A stretch of 64,000 bases of DNA from Streptomyces caniferus (GTDB lineage: Bacteria; Actinomycetota; Actinomycetes; Streptomycetales; Streptomycetaceae): NCBI RefSeq assembly GCF_009811555.1, contig NZ_BLIN01000005.1, positions 2,923,501 through 2,987,500 of the forward strand, in the 5' to 3' direction. Every line of letters starts with the position of its first letter. The stretch's first letter is position 1. Under the pieces are notes generated by a model, which saw only the letters and a list, made by a program, of their open reading frames with translations, was not told the origin of the DNA and ran no database searches. The position numbers and the translations under genes are program-made. Shown here one piece after another: positions 1-10,856 of the stretch.

Positions 1-496
1 CGCCCGACCACTGCGCGGCCTGCGCCTCGGCGGCCGTGGTGACCGTGACGACGGTGTACGTACCGACCTTGGCGAAGGCGTCGAGGACGGCGCGCGAGGG
101 GCAGCCGAAGGTGAAGGACACCACCGGCACCGGGTCGTCCCGCAGGATCGCGAGCTTGGCCTCGTAGCCGTCGTCGATGGGCCCGTCGGTGTCACCGAGC
201 TCGGTCTCGTACCAGGTGGCCTCGCCCGCGAGCTGCTCGCGGTAGACCTCGACGACGGAGCCGTCGGCCAGCGACGGCTGCGGCATGAAGAGGTTGACGC
301 CGAAGGGCCGGTCGGTCAGCGACCGCAGCTGTTTGATCTCCTGGTACATGCCGTCGGCGGTTTTGTAGCCGGCGGCGAGGAAGCCGAGACCGCCGGCGCC
401 GCAGACAGCGGCGGCCAGCTCGGGTCCTGAGCCGCCTCCCGCCATCGGGGCCTGCACGATCGGGTAGCGGCAGAGATCGGTCAGCGCGGTGGGCAT
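1..496 (-). CDS. Nitronate monooxygenase family protein (partial, 3' end outside window)
   Basis: The translation from the ATG at 496 begins MPTALTDLCRYPIVQAPMAG, the usual opening of the FMN-dependent nitronate monooxygenase / 2-nitropropane dioxygenase TIM-barrel family, followed by a glycine-rich stretch (GGSGPELAAAVCGAGGLGFL) that in this family builds part of the flavin site. Later segments read FGVNLFMPQP and PVPVVSFTFGCP, also typical. About 165 residues are present and the C-terminal half lies beyond the left edge. Members oxidise alkyl nitronates to carbonyl compounds and nitrite; the physiological substrate here cannot be told. The gene runs in the same direction as dnaJ2, 96 bases downstream of it. 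Confidence 0.88.
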   Translation of the reverse strand, partial: MPTALTDLCRYPIVQAPMAGGGSGPELAAAVCGAGGLGFLAAGYKTADGMYQEIKQLRSLTDRPFGVNLFMPQPSLADGSVVEVYREQLAGEATWYETELGDTDGPIDDGYEAKLAILRDDPVPVVSFTFGCPSRAVLDAFAKVGTYTVVTVTTAAEAQAAQWSG

Positions 497-592
497 GAGC
501 ACATCGTGTCACGCCCACCGCCCCGTTCCGAACCGGGGCCGCGGGCGCCGCAGCGGCCCGGAGAACGGCAGCGCCCCCGGGCCCACCTGGGG

Positions 593-1726
593 CTATCGCC
601 CGTTGAACGCATCCTTCAGACGCGAGAACAAGCCCTGCTGCCCCGGCTGGAACTGCCCCGTGGGCCGCTCCTCGCCGCGGAGCTTGGCCAGCCGCCGCAG
701 CAGCTCTTCCTGGTCGGGGTCGAGCTTGGACGGCGTCATCACCTCGACGTGGACGATCAGATCGCCCCGGCCGCCGCCGCGCAGATGGGTCACCCCGCGC
801 TGGTGCAGCGGGATCGACTGGCCGGACTGGGTGCCGGGCCGGACATCGATCTCCTCCACCCCGTCCAGCGTCTCCAGCGGGCACTTGGTGCCCAGCGCCG
901 CCGCCGTCATCGGGATGGTGACCGTGCAGTGCAGATCGTCGCCGCGCCGCTGGAAGACCTGGTGCGCGACCTCGTGGATCTCCACATAGAGATCACCGGC
1001 CGGGCCGCCGCCGGGGCCGACCTCGCCCTCGCCCGCGAGCTGGATGCGGGTGCCGTTGTCGACACCGGCCGGGATCTTGACGGTCAGCGTGCGGCGGGAG
1101 CGGATCCGGCCGTCGCCGGCGCACTCGGGGCACGGGGTCGGCACGACCGTGCCGAAGCCCTGGCACTGCGGGCACGGCCTGGACGTCATGACCTGGCCCA
1201 GGAAGGACCGGGTGACCTGCGAGACCTCACCGCGGCCGCGGCACATGTCACAGGTCTGCGCCGAGGTGCCGGGCGCCGCGCCCTCGCCCGTGCAGGTCGT
1301 ACAGACGACGGCGGTGTCGACCTGGATGTCCTTGGTCGTGCCGAAGGCCGCTTCGTTCAGCTCGATGTCGAGCCGGATCATGGCGTCCTGCCCGCGGCGG
1401 GTGCGCGAGCGCGGCCCGCGCTGCGACGCGGTGCCGAAGAAGGCGTCCATGATGTCGGAGAAGTTGCCGAAGCCCGCGCCGAAGCCCGCGCCCTGGCCGC
1501 CGTTGGCCTGCGAGAGCGGGTCGCCGCCGAGGTCGTAGACCTGCTTCTTCTGCGGGTCCGACAGCACCTCGTAAGCGGCGTTGATCTCCTTGAACCGCTC
1601 CTGGGTCTTCGGATCCGGGTTCACATCCGGGTGCAGCTCGCGCGCCAGGCGACGGAAGGCTTTCTTGATCTGGTCCTGCGAGGCGTCGCGGCCGACGCCG
1701 AGGACCGAGTAGTAGTCCGTGGCCAC
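593..1726 (-). CDS. dnaJ2: Type I J-domain chaperone DnaJ2
   Basis: A complete 377-residue type I DnaJ co-chaperone, which delivers unfolded proteins to DnaK and stimulates its ATPase in the cytoplasm. The J domain occupies residues 1-70 with HPD at 32-34, followed by a Gly/Phe-rich linker. The four-repeat zinc-binding region has CTTCTGEG, CDMCRGRG, CPQCQGFG and CPECAGDG, and then comes the C-terminal substrate-binding domain. The start is GTG at 1726, directly abutting the hrcA stop (TAA then GTG), so translation is probably coupled. Its position behind hrcA marks it as the second Streptomyces dnaJ, distinct from the copy in the dnaK operon. Expression should follow HrcA through the CIRCE element upstream of hrcA. 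Confidence 0.97.
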   Translation of the reverse strand: MATDYYSVLGVGRDASQDQIKKAFRRLARELHPDVNPDPKTQERFKEINAAYEVLSDPQKKQVYDLGGDPLSQANGGQGAGFGAGFGNFSDIMDAFFGTASQRGPRSRTRRGQDAMIRLDIELNEAAFGTTKDIQVDTAVVCTTCTGEGAAPGTSAQTCDMCRGRGEVSQVTRSFLGQVMTSRPCPQCQGFGTVVPTPCPECAGDGRIRSRRTLTVKIPAGVDNGTRIQLAGEGEVGPGGGPAGDLYVEIHEVAHQVFQRRGDDLHCTVTIPMTAAALGTKCPLETLDGVEEIDVRPGTQSGQSIPLHQRGVTHLRGGGRGDLIVHVEVMTPSKLDPDQEELLRRLAKLRGEERPTGQFQPGQQGLFSRLKDAFNGR

Positions 1727-2743
1727 TTACGACTCCGCGAGGATTTGTCCGACGTAACGTGCCACTGCGCGTACCGCTCCCATCGTTCCGGGGTAGTCCA
1801 TGCGGGTCGGTCCGACCACGCCGAGTTTGGCGACTGCCTCGTCGCCCGAACCGTAGCCGACCGTGACGACCGATGTGGACGCCAGGCCTTCATGGGCATT
1901 CTCATGCCCGATGCGTACGGTCATGCCCGAGTCCTTGGCCTCGCCGAGCAGCTTGAGCATCACCACATGCTCCTCGAGGGCCTCCAGCACCGGCCGGATG
2001 GTCAGGGGGAAATCGTGCCCGAAGCGGGTGAGATTGGCGGTGCCGCCGATCATCAGCCGTTCCTCGGTCTCTTCCACCAGAGTTTCCAGCAACACCGACA
2101 GCACTGTCGAGACCGTGCCGCGGTCGTCCTGCTCGAAGGACTCCGGGAGATCCTGCACCAACTGCGGCACATCCGCGAACCGGCGGCCGACGACCCTGCT
2201 GTTGAGCCGCGCCCGCAGATCCGCCAGGGACGTCTCGCCGAACGGCGCCTGGCAGTCGATGAGCCGCTGTTCGACCCGGCCGGTGTCCGTGATCAGGACG
2301 AGCATCAGCCGGGCCGGGGCCAGGGCCAGCAGCTCGACGTGCCGGACCGTGGACCGGGTCAGCGACGGATACTGCACGACGGCGACCTGCCGGGTCAGCT
2401 GCGCCAGCAGCCGGACCGTGCGGCCCACCACGTCGTCGAGGTCGACGGCGCCGTCCAGGAAATTCTGGATCGCCCGCCGTTCCGGGCTGGAGAGCGGCTT
2501 GACGCCGGCCAGCTTGTCGACGAACAGGCGGTAGCCCTTGTCGGTCGGGATCCGCCCGGCGCTGGTGTGCGGCTGGGCGATGAACCCCTCGTCCTCCAGG
2601 GCCGCCATGTCGTTGCGGACGGTGGCCGGGGAGACCCCGAGCCGGTGGCGTTCGGTGAGCGCCTTGGAGCCGACCGGCTCCTCCGTCCCGACGTAGTCCT
2701 GGACGATGGCGCGCAGCACCTCCAGCCTGCGTTCACTGAGCAT
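1727..2743 (-). CDS. hrcA: Heat-inducible transcription repressor HrcA
   Basis: HrcA is a winged-helix repressor that binds CIRCE operators and is titrated away on heat shock. The protein starting [18 protein letters not shown] has 338 residues. The helix-turn-helix includes [20 protein letters not shown], followed by the conserved [13 protein letters not shown] wing. A longer reading from an ATG at 2791 is open, but that codon lies inside the CIRCE operator. The ATG at 2743 has a good Shine-Dalgarno sequence (GGAGGT about eight bases upstream), so it is preferred. It forms a two-gene operon with dnaJ2 and is presumably autoregulated. Confidence 0.97.
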   Translation of the reverse strand: MLSERRLEVLRAIVQDYVGTEEPVGSKALTERHRLGVSPATVRNDMAALEDEGFIAQPHTSAGRIPTDKGYRLFVDKLAGVKPLSSPERRAIQNFLDGAVDLDDVVGRTVRLLAQLTRQVAVVQYPSLTRSTVRHVELLALAPARLMLVLITDTGRVEQRLIDCQAPFGETSLADLRARLNSRVVGRRFADVPQLVQDLPESFEQDDRGTVSTVLSVLLETLVEETEERLMIGGTANLTRFGHDFPLTIRPVLEALEEHVVMLKLLGEAKDSGMTVRIGHENAHEGLASTSVVTVGYGSGDEAVAKLGVVGPTRMDYPGTMGAVRAVARYVGQILAES

Positions 2744-2784
2744 CCCGCGCACCTCCAGTCCGGCCGTCCGCCGTCTCGTCTCTC

Positions 2785-2811
2785 CTGGCACTCACCCGGG
2801 CCGAGTGCCAG
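2785..2811 (-). promoter_or_regulatory. CIRCE operator of hrcA-dnaJ2
   Basis: A perfect inverted repeat CTGGCACTC-N9-GAGTGCCAG lies 42 bases upstream of the hrcA start. Arm length, the nine-base spacer and the GCACTC/GAGTGC cores match CIRCE, the HrcA binding site. The outer bases are GC-shifted compared with the TTAGCACTC form of low-GC bacteria. This is the only CIRCE-like element I noticed in the window. Confidence 0.95.
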
Positions 2812-2907
2812 ACCTTGAGCCAGTGTACGGCCGGGTAGCACGGGCGCGGCAAGGGCGGCCGCGCGGAGTACTCACCCGATGACCGTGTTCGGTCGATCTG
2901 TCGGGCA

Positions 2908-2931
2908 ACGCTATCGCGATGGCGCTAGCGT
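2908..2931 (+). promoter_or_regulatory. Palindromic -10 region of the metallo-hydrolase gene, probably leaderless
   Basis: ACGCTATCGC and GCGCTAGCGT form ten-base arms around GATG with a single mismatch. The right arm contains TAGCGT, a good -10 hexamer (TANNNT), ending six bases before the ATG at 2938. No Shine-Dalgarno sequence is present, so transcription probably starts at the ATG. The palindrome overlaps the promoter and could be an operator; no clear -35 is seen. Confidence 0.5.
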
Positions 2932-2937
2932 CTCGGT

Positions 2938-3672
2938 ATGCGCACTACTTGGGAAGAGGCCGGTTGGGAACGACTCGGTGACGGTGTCGCCAGGCGCCGG
3001 ATGCCGGGCTGGGACGAGACGATCGGGGTGATCGCGGGGAGCACCGGGGTCATGATCGTCGACACCGGTGCGACCCTGCGCGACGGTGCGGATCTGCGTC
3101 GCGCGATCCGCGGTGTGCTGGGCCGGGAAGTGACGCATGTCGCGCTCACCCATCCGCATTTCGATCATGTCCTGGGCACGGCCGTCTTCTCCGGCGTCGA
3201 GGTGTTCGGCGCGGCCGGCCTGGGTGAGCTGCTCCGGCGCGACAAGGACGAGCTGCGGCGGTCCGCGGTGCGCCACGGCGTCGGCGCGGACGCCGCGGCG
3301 GAGGCCGCCGATCTGCTCGTCGCCCCGCACCACCACGTGCACGGCCAGCTGACCGTCGAGCTCGGCGACCGGCAGGTGCTGCTCGCCAACGTCGGCCCGG
3401 GGCACACCGCCCACGATCTGGCCGTCCTGGTGCCGGGCCGGCACGGGGAACCGGAGATCGTCTTCTGCGGCGATCTGGTCGAGGAGTCCGGCGAGCCCCA
3501 GGCGGGCCACGACGCGCTCCCCCAGCAGTGGCCCGGCGCGCTGGACCGGCTGCTGGCCCTCGGCGGCGAGGACGCGCGGTACGTTCCCGGGCATGGCGCC
3601 GTGGTGGACGCCGGCTTCGTACGGGCCCAACGCGAGGCCCTGGCCGCCCGTTTCGGCGTCGCCCCCGCCTGA
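2938..3672 (+). CDS. MBL-fold metallo-hydrolase
   Basis: A 244-residue protein of the metallo-beta-lactamase superfamily. The zinc-binding signature THPHFDHVLG lies near residues 66-75, a later GPGHTAHDLAVL supplies the next histidine, FCGDLVEESG the bridging aspartate, and PGHG near the C-terminus the last ligand, so the metal site looks complete. Such proteins hydrolyse thioesters, lactones or phosphodiesters; the substrate cannot be predicted. The gene is divergent from hrcA, with 194 bases between the starts. Its start is inferred from a -10 box six bases upstream rather than from a ribosome-binding site. A 32-bp tandem duplication covers its last codons and stop. Confidence 0.9.
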   Translation: MRTTWEEAGWERLGDGVARRRMPGWDETIGVIAGSTGVMIVDTGATLRDGADLRRAIRGVLGREVTHVALTHPHFDHVLGTAVFSGVEVFGAAGLGELLRRDKDELRRSAVRHGVGADAAAEAADLLVAPHHHVHGQLTVELGDRQVLLANVGPGHTAHDLAVLVPGRHGEPEIVFCGDLVEESGEPQAGHDALPQQWPGALDRLLALGGEDARYVPGHGAVVDAGFVRAQREALAARFGVAPA

Positions 3673-3714
3673 TCACCGCCCACTTCGGCGTCGTCCCCTC
3701 CTGACCACCGCCCG
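3651..3714 (+). repeat. 32-bp tandem duplication over the 3' end of the metallo-hydrolase gene
   Basis: The 32 bases at 3651-3682, which contain the final codons and TGA stop, are repeated with a few substitutions at 3683-3714. Both copies share TTCGGCGTCG, then CCTGA and CACCGCCC. The second copy retains an in-register TGA but is not translated. It looks like local slippage or a duplicated gene end. Confidence 0.8.
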
Positions 3715-3737
3715 CCCTCCCCGACGGAACAGGCCCC

Positions 3738-4571
3738 ATGCAGAGCAAGCGCTACAGCCCCGACCTCACCCCCTCCTGGAAGAAGCAGCGGCCCGCTCCC
3801 GAGGTGCCCGCCGATCCCGATCTGGTCGTCGAGGAGGTCACCTCGGGCTTCTGCGGCGCCGTGATCCGCTGCGAGAAGACGGCGCAGGGCCCGACGGTCA
3901 CCCTGGAGGACCGCTTCGGCAAGCACCGGGTCTTCCCCATGGAGCCGCGCGGCTTCCTCCTGGAGGGGCGGGTGGTCACGCTCGTACGCCCCCAGGGCAG
4001 GCCGGCGGCCACCGTTCCGGCGCGTACGGCATCGGGATCACTCGCCGTGCCCGGCGCCCGCGCACGGGTCGCCCGCGCCGGGCGCATCTATGTGGAGGGC
4101 CGGCACGACGCCGAGCTGGTCGAGCGGGTGTGGGGCGACGACCTGCGCATCGAGGGCGTGGTCGTGGAGTACCTGGAGGGCATCGACGACCTGCCCGCGA
4201 TCGTCCGCGGCTTCGCCCCGGGGCCGGACGCCCGTCTCGGCGTCCTCGTCGACCATCTCGTCCCCGGCTCGAAGGAGTCGCGGATCGCGGCCGGGGTGAC
4301 CGGGGAACATGCGCTGGTGGTGGGCCACCCCTACATCGACATCTGGGAGGCGGTGAAGCCGTCCTCGGTCGGGATCGCGGCCTGGCCGTCCGTCCCGCAC
4401 GGCCAGGACTGGAAGACGGGGGTGTGCCGGGCGCTGGGCTGGCCGGAGAACACCGGCGCCGCCTGGCAGCGGATCCTGTCCTGTGTGCGCTCCTACAAGG
4501 ACCTGGAACCGGCGCTGCTGGGGCGGGTGGAGGAGCTGATCGACTTCGTCACGGCCGGCGGTGCGGCCTGA
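3738..4571 (+). CDS. DUF3097 family protein
   Basis: A 277-residue protein recognisable as the actinobacterial DUF3097 family. The N-terminus reads MQSKRYSPDLTPSWKKQRP, a small beta-domain covers about residues 30-85, and a Toprim-like segment follows with IYVEGRHDAELVERVWG at about 115-131, then VEYLEGIDDL and GVLVDHLVPGSKES. The EGxxD...DH pattern resembles the metal-binding core of Toprim folds, which suggests a nucleic-acid enzyme, but no activity is established. It sits 65 bases after the metallo-hydrolase on the same strand. Its last 23 bases overlap the 3' end of the convergent Uma2 gene. Confidence 0.88.
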   Translation: MQSKRYSPDLTPSWKKQRPAPEVPADPDLVVEEVTSGFCGAVIRCEKTAQGPTVTLEDRFGKHRVFPMEPRGFLLEGRVVTLVRPQGRPAATVPARTASGSLAVPGARARVARAGRIYVEGRHDAELVERVWGDDLRIEGVVVEYLEGIDDLPAIVRGFAPGPDARLGVLVDHLVPGSKESRIAAGVTGEHALVVGHPYIDIWEAVKPSSVGIAAWPSVPHGQDWKTGVCRALGWPENTGAAWQRILSCVRSYKDLEPALLGRVEELIDFVTAGGAA

Positions 4572-5166
4572 CGTTGGGGAGGGTGCCGAATTCGCTGGTG
4601 TCCAAGTCGACGTCGAGCAGCGCCAACGGCACGGATTCGCCGAATTTACCGATCCGCTGAGCCCGGTAGTCAGCCTCCTCACCGCTGCCGACAGGCTCGG
4701 TGAACAGGACACATTGAGCCATGATGGGGTCGACTACGAGGTAGGCGGGAATCCCTCCCGCCGCGTAGATCGAGCGCTTTACGCCGTAATCACGGTCGAC
4801 GCTGTTCTTGGAGACGACCTCGACCAGCATCGTGATCAACTGAGCCGGCAGCAGCCGACCCGATTCCGGCCCCGCATCGCGCTCCAACACGACGAGGTCA
4901 GGCTGGGGCTCACTGGTCTCGCACAGCAGATCGATGTCCTGGGTCTGGAGACAGTCCCAGTTCTGGTCCGGGATCTGACGCAGAACCCTCAACACGATCC
5001 GGTTGTGGACCAAATCTGGCCCCGCCATCATCACGATTTCCCCCCGCAGAAGCTCCACCTTGAAGTCCTCGGGAACCTCCAGGCTCTCGAAGAACTTCAC
5101 CATGTTGCTCGTGGTCGGCTCGATATCCACGTTGCCCGTGGTCGGTCGGTCATCCACAGCGGTCAT
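4549..5166 (-). CDS. Uma2 family endonuclease-fold protein
   Basis: A 205-residue protein of the Uma2 (DUF820) family with a restriction-endonuclease-like fold. The nuclease core is visible as VELLRGEIVMMAG, then PQPDLVVLE and MLVEVVSKNSVDRDYGVKR, giving the PD-...-ExV pattern with a downstream lysine. IPAYLVVDP follows. The ATG at 5166 is chosen because GGAGG lies nine bases upstream; an upstream ATG at 5184 would place that sequence inside the gene. AT content is visibly higher than in the neighbours, consistent with horizontal acquisition, and these genes are highly multiplied in Streptomyces. Real substrates are unknown. Its stop lies within the convergent DUF3097 gene. Confidence 0.88.
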   Translation of the reverse strand: MTAVDDRPTTGNVDIEPTTSNMVKFFESLEVPEDFKVELLRGEIVMMAGPDLVHNRIVLRVLRQIPDQNWDCLQTQDIDLLCETSEPQPDLVVLERDAGPESGRLLPAQLITMLVEVVSKNSVDRDYGVKRSIYAAGGIPAYLVVDPIMAQCVLFTEPVGSGEEADYRAQRIGKFGESVPLALLDVDLDTSEFGTLPNVRPHRRP

Positions 5167-5266
5167 CTCCGTGGTCCTCCACATCACGCCGCGTGCATTT
5201 GGCAGCAGCCTAGGGAGAGCGTAGGCAGGCGGGCACCGGACCCGCATCGGTTCACTCGTTCGAGCA

Positions 5267-6499
5267 TCAGTCCACCAGATCCCGCACCACCGCGTCCGCC
5301 AGCAGCCGCCCCCGGAGCGTCAGCACGGCGCGCCCCGCCTCGTACGGCCCGGCCTCCAGCAGCCCGTCGGCCAGTGCTCGGGAGGCCGCCCGCGCCCCCG
5401 CCGGGGCGAGGATGTCCAGCGGGCAGCCGTCCGAGAGCCGCAGTTCCAGCAGGATGCGTTCGACGCGGCGGTCCTCGTCCGAGAGGAGTTCGCGGCCGGC
5501 GCCCGGGGAGCGGCCTTCGGTGAGGGCCTGGGCGTAGGCGCCGGGGTGTTTGACGTTCCACCAGCGGACGCCGCCGACGTGGCTGTGGGCGCCGGGGCCC
5601 GCGCCCCACCAGTCGGCGCCGGTCCAGTACAGCTCGTTGTGGCGGCAGCGGGCGGCGTCGGTGGTGGCCCAGTTGGAGACCTCGTACCAGGTGAAACCGG
5701 CAGCGGCGAGGCGTTCGTCGGCGATGAGGTAGCGGTCGGCGTGCACATCGTCGTCGGTCATCGGGACCTCGCCGCGGCGGATCCGGCGGGCCAGCTGCGT
5801 GCCCTCCTCGACGATCAGGGCGTAGGCGGAGACGTGGTCGGGGCCGGCCCCGATCGCGGCGTCCAGGGAGGCGCGCCAGTCGTCGTCGGTCTCGCCCGGG
5901 GTGCCGTAGATCAGATCGAGGTTGACGTGCGCGAAGCCGGCCGCGCGGGCCTCGGCGACACAGGCCTCGGGGCGGCCGGGGGTGTGCGTACGGTCGAGGA
6001 TCTTCAGGACGTGCTGCCGGGCGCTCTGCATGCCGAAGGAGACCCGGTTGAAGCCGCCCGCCAGCAGCTCGTCGAGGTAGCGGGGGTCGACGGACTCCGG
6101 GTTCGCCTCGGTGGTGATCTCGGCGCCGGGCGCCAGGCCGAACTCCTCGCGGATCGCCGCCAGCATCCGGGCGAGGTCGGCGGCGGGCAGCAGGGTCGGG
6201 GTGCCGCCGCCGACGAAGACCGTCTCGACCGGGCGGGGGTCGTCGCCCAGCACCTTGCGGGCCAGCCGGATCTCGTCCACGACGGTGTCGGCGTAGTTGT
6301 CGCGGGAGGCCAGGGCGCCACCGGAACCGCGCAGCTCGCTCGCGGTGTAGGTGTTGAAGTCGCAGTAGCCGCAGCGGGTCGCGCAGTACGGCACATGCAG
6401 ATAGAAGCCGAGGGGCCGGCCGGCGGCACCGGCCGGTGTATGACCGGGCAGCGCCCCGTCCTCGGGCATCGGCTCACCATCGGGCAGTGCGGAAGGCAT
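5267..6499 (-). CDS. hemW: Radical SAM heme chaperone HemW
   Basis: About 410 residues, formerly annotated as oxygen-independent coproporphyrinogen oxidase HemN. The radical SAM cluster motif is CATRCGYC with cysteines near residues 39, 43 and 46. It is followed by VFVGGGTPTLL and ITTEANPESV, both typical for the HemN/HemW group, and by the HemN C-terminal domain. The short N-terminal extension before the first cysteine fits HemW, which binds heme and inserts it into respiratory proteins. An ATG nine bases further upstream (6508) is also possible. It lies 53 bases downstream of the SpoIIE-type gene on the same strand. Confidence 0.92.
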   Translation of the reverse strand: MPSALPDGEPMPEDGALPGHTPAGAAGRPLGFYLHVPYCATRCGYCDFNTYTASELRGSGGALASRDNYADTVVDEIRLARKVLGDDPRPVETVFVGGGTPTLLPAADLARMLAAIREEFGLAPGAEITTEANPESVDPRYLDELLAGGFNRVSFGMQSARQHVLKILDRTHTPGRPEACVAEARAAGFAHVNLDLIYGTPGETDDDWRASLDAAIGAGPDHVSAYALIVEEGTQLARRIRRGEVPMTDDDVHADRYLIADERLAAAGFTWYEVSNWATTDAARCRHNELYWTGADWWGAGPGAHSHVGGVRWWNVKHPGAYAQALTEGRSPGAGRELLSDEDRRVERILLELRLSDGCPLDILAPAGARAASRALADGLLEAGPYEAGRAVLTLRGRLLADAVVRDLVD

Positions 6500-6551
6500 G
6501 GGAACCATTGTCCGTCATGGCGGGGCGGTGCCGGTCCGGCCGCGGTGTGCC

Positions 6552-8651
6552 CTACGGCACCCCGGGCCCGGCCGCCTGGAGGACCAGCAGGGCCAGGTCG
6601 TCGTCGGGCGGGATCGGGCCGAAGGCGTGGACGGTGTTGCGGATGTGGTCGGCGAGGTCGGTGGCGCACAGGCCGACGCCCGCGGCGAGGGTGGTGGCCA
6701 GGCCGTCCTCGTCGTCGAAGAGCCGCCGTCCCGAGCGCCGCTCGGTCACCCCGTCGGTGACGCACAGAAGCGTTTCCCCGGGGCAGAGGTCGAACGATTC
6801 GCTGACGTACGCCGCGTCCTCCACCACTCCCAGCAGCATCTGCGGCGCCGCGACGACCCGGACCGTGCCATCGGCGCCCAGGACCAGCGGCAGGGGGTGG
6901 CCGGCGCTGGCGAGGGTGCAGCGGGCGCCACCGGAGCCGCCGGGGTACGGGACGATCTCGCCGTAGAGCAGGGACAGGAAGCGGGCCTGTTCGCCCTCCT
7001 CGCGGATCTCGACCGGGGCCTCCGCCCCCGCACCGGCCGCCGCGACCGCCGCCGCGACCGCGGCCACCGAGTCGGCCGCCTCCCGCGCCATGGTCTTGTT
7101 GAGCCGGTCGAGCACCGCGGCCACCCCGAAGCCGTCCCGGGCCAGCAGCCGCAGCACCGGGCGGGCCAGCCCCGTCACCGCGGCCGCCTCGGGCCCGCTG
7201 CCGCAGACATCGCCGAGGGCGAAGCACCAGCGGCCGTCCCCGGCGTCGAAGAGGTCCCAGAAGTCGCCGCCCGCCCAGGCACCCTCACGCGGCTCGTAGA
7301 CCACCGCCGACTCCACGCCGGGCACCTGCGCCCGCCCGCGCGGCAGCAGCCTGCGCTGCAGGACCTGGCTGATGCGCTCCTGGCGGCTGTAGGCGCGGGC
7401 GGTGGCGACGGCGCGGGCGACCCGGCGGCCCAGGTCCTCGATCAGGCCGACCACCTCGTCGGGGAAGCGCAGCAGTCCGCCCCGGCCGAGCAGCAGGGTG
7501 CCGAGCCGGCGGCCGCCGGCAACCAGGGGGCAGGCGAGTGCGGCGCCCCCCGGCCCGTAACCGCCCGGCTCGTACGGCCAGGGCCAGGGGACCGCGCCGG
7601 GCGCACCGCTGGGCGAGCCGCCGGCCGGGGTGTCCGGCGGCTGCTTCTCCAGGGCCGTGCGCAGTGCGTCGATCCGGCTCTCGGAGGTGTGCCAGACGCG
7701 GGCGAGCCGCTGTTCCTCGCCGTCCGGCGCGATGCCCCGGCCGGGCGCGCCGCTGTCGCCGTCGTAGAGCCACACCGCGCACCATTCGGCGAGCCGCGGC
7801 ACGATCAACTGGGCGGCGAGCGCGGCGACCTGATCGGCGTCGAGCTGGCCGGAGAGCAGGTCGGAGGCCTCGGCGAGGAAGGAGAGGGCGCCATTGGCGG
7901 CCCGGTCGGCCTCGTGGTCCGGCGGGCCGGACCGGCGCGGCGCCGGGGCGAGGAGCTCGGCGGCCCGCAGTCCGCGCTGCAGCAACGGGCCGTCGAAGGC
8001 AGGCTCCGTATCGGGCCCGGTGCCGTCCCGGGCGCCCAGGGGCAGCCGGAACCAGACGGTCTTCATGGCCCGGCGGTAGGTGACGCCCCAGGATTCGGCG
8101 ACGGCGCTGATCAACTGGAGCCCGTGGCCGCCGTTCTCGGAGGCGGCGCTGTCCTCGTGGGCGCGGACCGGCTGGGTGGGGTGGTGGTCGGAGACCTCGA
8201 CGACCAGGCCGGGGCCGGGGGCGGCGTCGAGGCCCGCGCCGGGGGCGTGCGCGGACGGCGCCGGGTACGACTCCCCGCTCCGGCCCTCGCAGGACTCCGC
8301 GCCCGGCTCGCGCTCCGGCTCCAGCCGGCAGCGCAGCTCGACGGTGGTGCCCGCATGCACCACCGCGTTCGTCACCAACTCGCTGACCAGCAGCACCGCT
8401 TCGTCCGCGACCCGGCCGGCCAGGCTCTCCGCGCCGGGCAGCGCCTGGTCGGCCCAGTCGGCGAAAGCGGCCCGGACGAACCGTCGGGCGGCGGCAGCGG
8501 CCTGCGGATCACCGGGCAGGCTGGCCCGGCGGGAACGGGCCGCGACCCCCTCGGCAGGCCCGGCCGCGGGTCCGCCACGGGACCCTCCCGGCCTCGGCAT
8601 GCGCGTCGCCATGACGTCGTCGTCCCGTGGAGACGAGGTGGTCGTCCGCAT
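6552..8651 (-). CDS. SpoIIE/PP2C-type serine phosphatase with anti-sigma ATPase-like and GAF domains
   Basis: A 699-residue signalling protein. The start at 8651 is preceded by GGGAG about seven bases upstream; the longer open frame to 8738 lacks this. Residues about 45-200 form an HATPase_c domain of the RsbW/SpoIIAB type with N-box SELVTNAVVH and GGHGLQLI as the second ATP loop. Residues about 225-395 look GAF-like. Residues about 450-697 form a PP2C domain with GGDFWDLF, ALGDVCGSG and CVTDGVTERR carrying the metal-binding aspartates. Such proteins both phosphorylate and dephosphorylate anti-anti-sigma factors to control alternative sigma factors; the partner is not encoded nearby. It probably forms a transcription unit with hemW downstream. 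Confidence 0.9.
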   Translation of the reverse strand: MRTTTSSPRDDDVMATRMPRPGGSRGGPAAGPAEGVAARSRRASLPGDPQAAAAARRFVRAAFADWADQALPGAESLAGRVADEAVLLVSELVTNAVVHAGTTVELRCRLEPEREPGAESCEGRSGESYPAPSAHAPGAGLDAAPGPGLVVEVSDHHPTQPVRAHEDSAASENGGHGLQLISAVAESWGVTYRRAMKTVWFRLPLGARDGTGPDTEPAFDGPLLQRGLRAAELLAPAPRRSGPPDHEADRAANGALSFLAEASDLLSGQLDADQVAALAAQLIVPRLAEWCAVWLYDGDSGAPGRGIAPDGEEQRLARVWHTSESRIDALRTALEKQPPDTPAGGSPSGAPGAVPWPWPYEPGGYGPGGAALACPLVAGGRRLGTLLLGRGGLLRFPDEVVGLIEDLGRRVARAVATARAYSRQERISQVLQRRLLPRGRAQVPGVESAVVYEPREGAWAGGDFWDLFDAGDGRWCFALGDVCGSGPEAAAVTGLARPVLRLLARDGFGVAAVLDRLNKTMAREAADSVAAVAAAVAAAGAGAEAPVEIREEGEQARFLSLLYGEIVPYPGGSGGARCTLASAGHPLPLVLGADGTVRVVAAPQMLLGVVEDAAYVSESFDLCPGETLLCVTDGVTERRSGRRLFDDEDGLATTLAAGVGLCATDLADHIRNTVHAFGPIPPDDDLALLVLQAAGPGVP

Positions 8652-8881
8652 TGAGCAACTCCCGAGCAGCTCCGCTACAGCGCCGGATGCGCCAACGACA
8701 GAGTGACAGAACGAGCGCAGACATAAGCACTGAGTCACAGAAGTGCGTGGTCACAGCGGCCAATTCGGCTGACGCGCCGCGGGAGTTGGCCGATGCGTGC
8801 CAAGCGCTGCCCAGGGGCCCCGTACGGACACTTTCCGGTGCGGCCGCGGTTCCGTCCGGCGGCCGCCGCCACCCGTACGGG

Positions 8882-8928
8882 CGCGGCGGTACGGGGCGCG
8901 CCGATCCGGCCCGCCCCGTACCGCCGCG
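8882..8928 (-). terminator. Hairpin terminator of the acyl-CoA ligase gene
   Basis: A perfect 17-bp inverted repeat (8882-8898 with 8912-8928, 13-base loop) begins nine bases after the ligase stop codon. No U-tract follows, as is usual for Streptomyces terminators. Confidence 0.8.
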
Positions 8929-8937
8929 TTCGTGCGG

Positions 8938-10827
<1,890 letters not shown>

Positions 10828-10856
10828 GGCGTCCTCCGGGGCCCGCTTCGATGCTG

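Noticed and set aside
3146..3926. Minus-strand open frames opposite the metallo-hydrolase gene
   Set aside because: Arg/Gly/Pro-rich antisense products without motifs; the plus-strand protein has clear zinc-ligand motifs.
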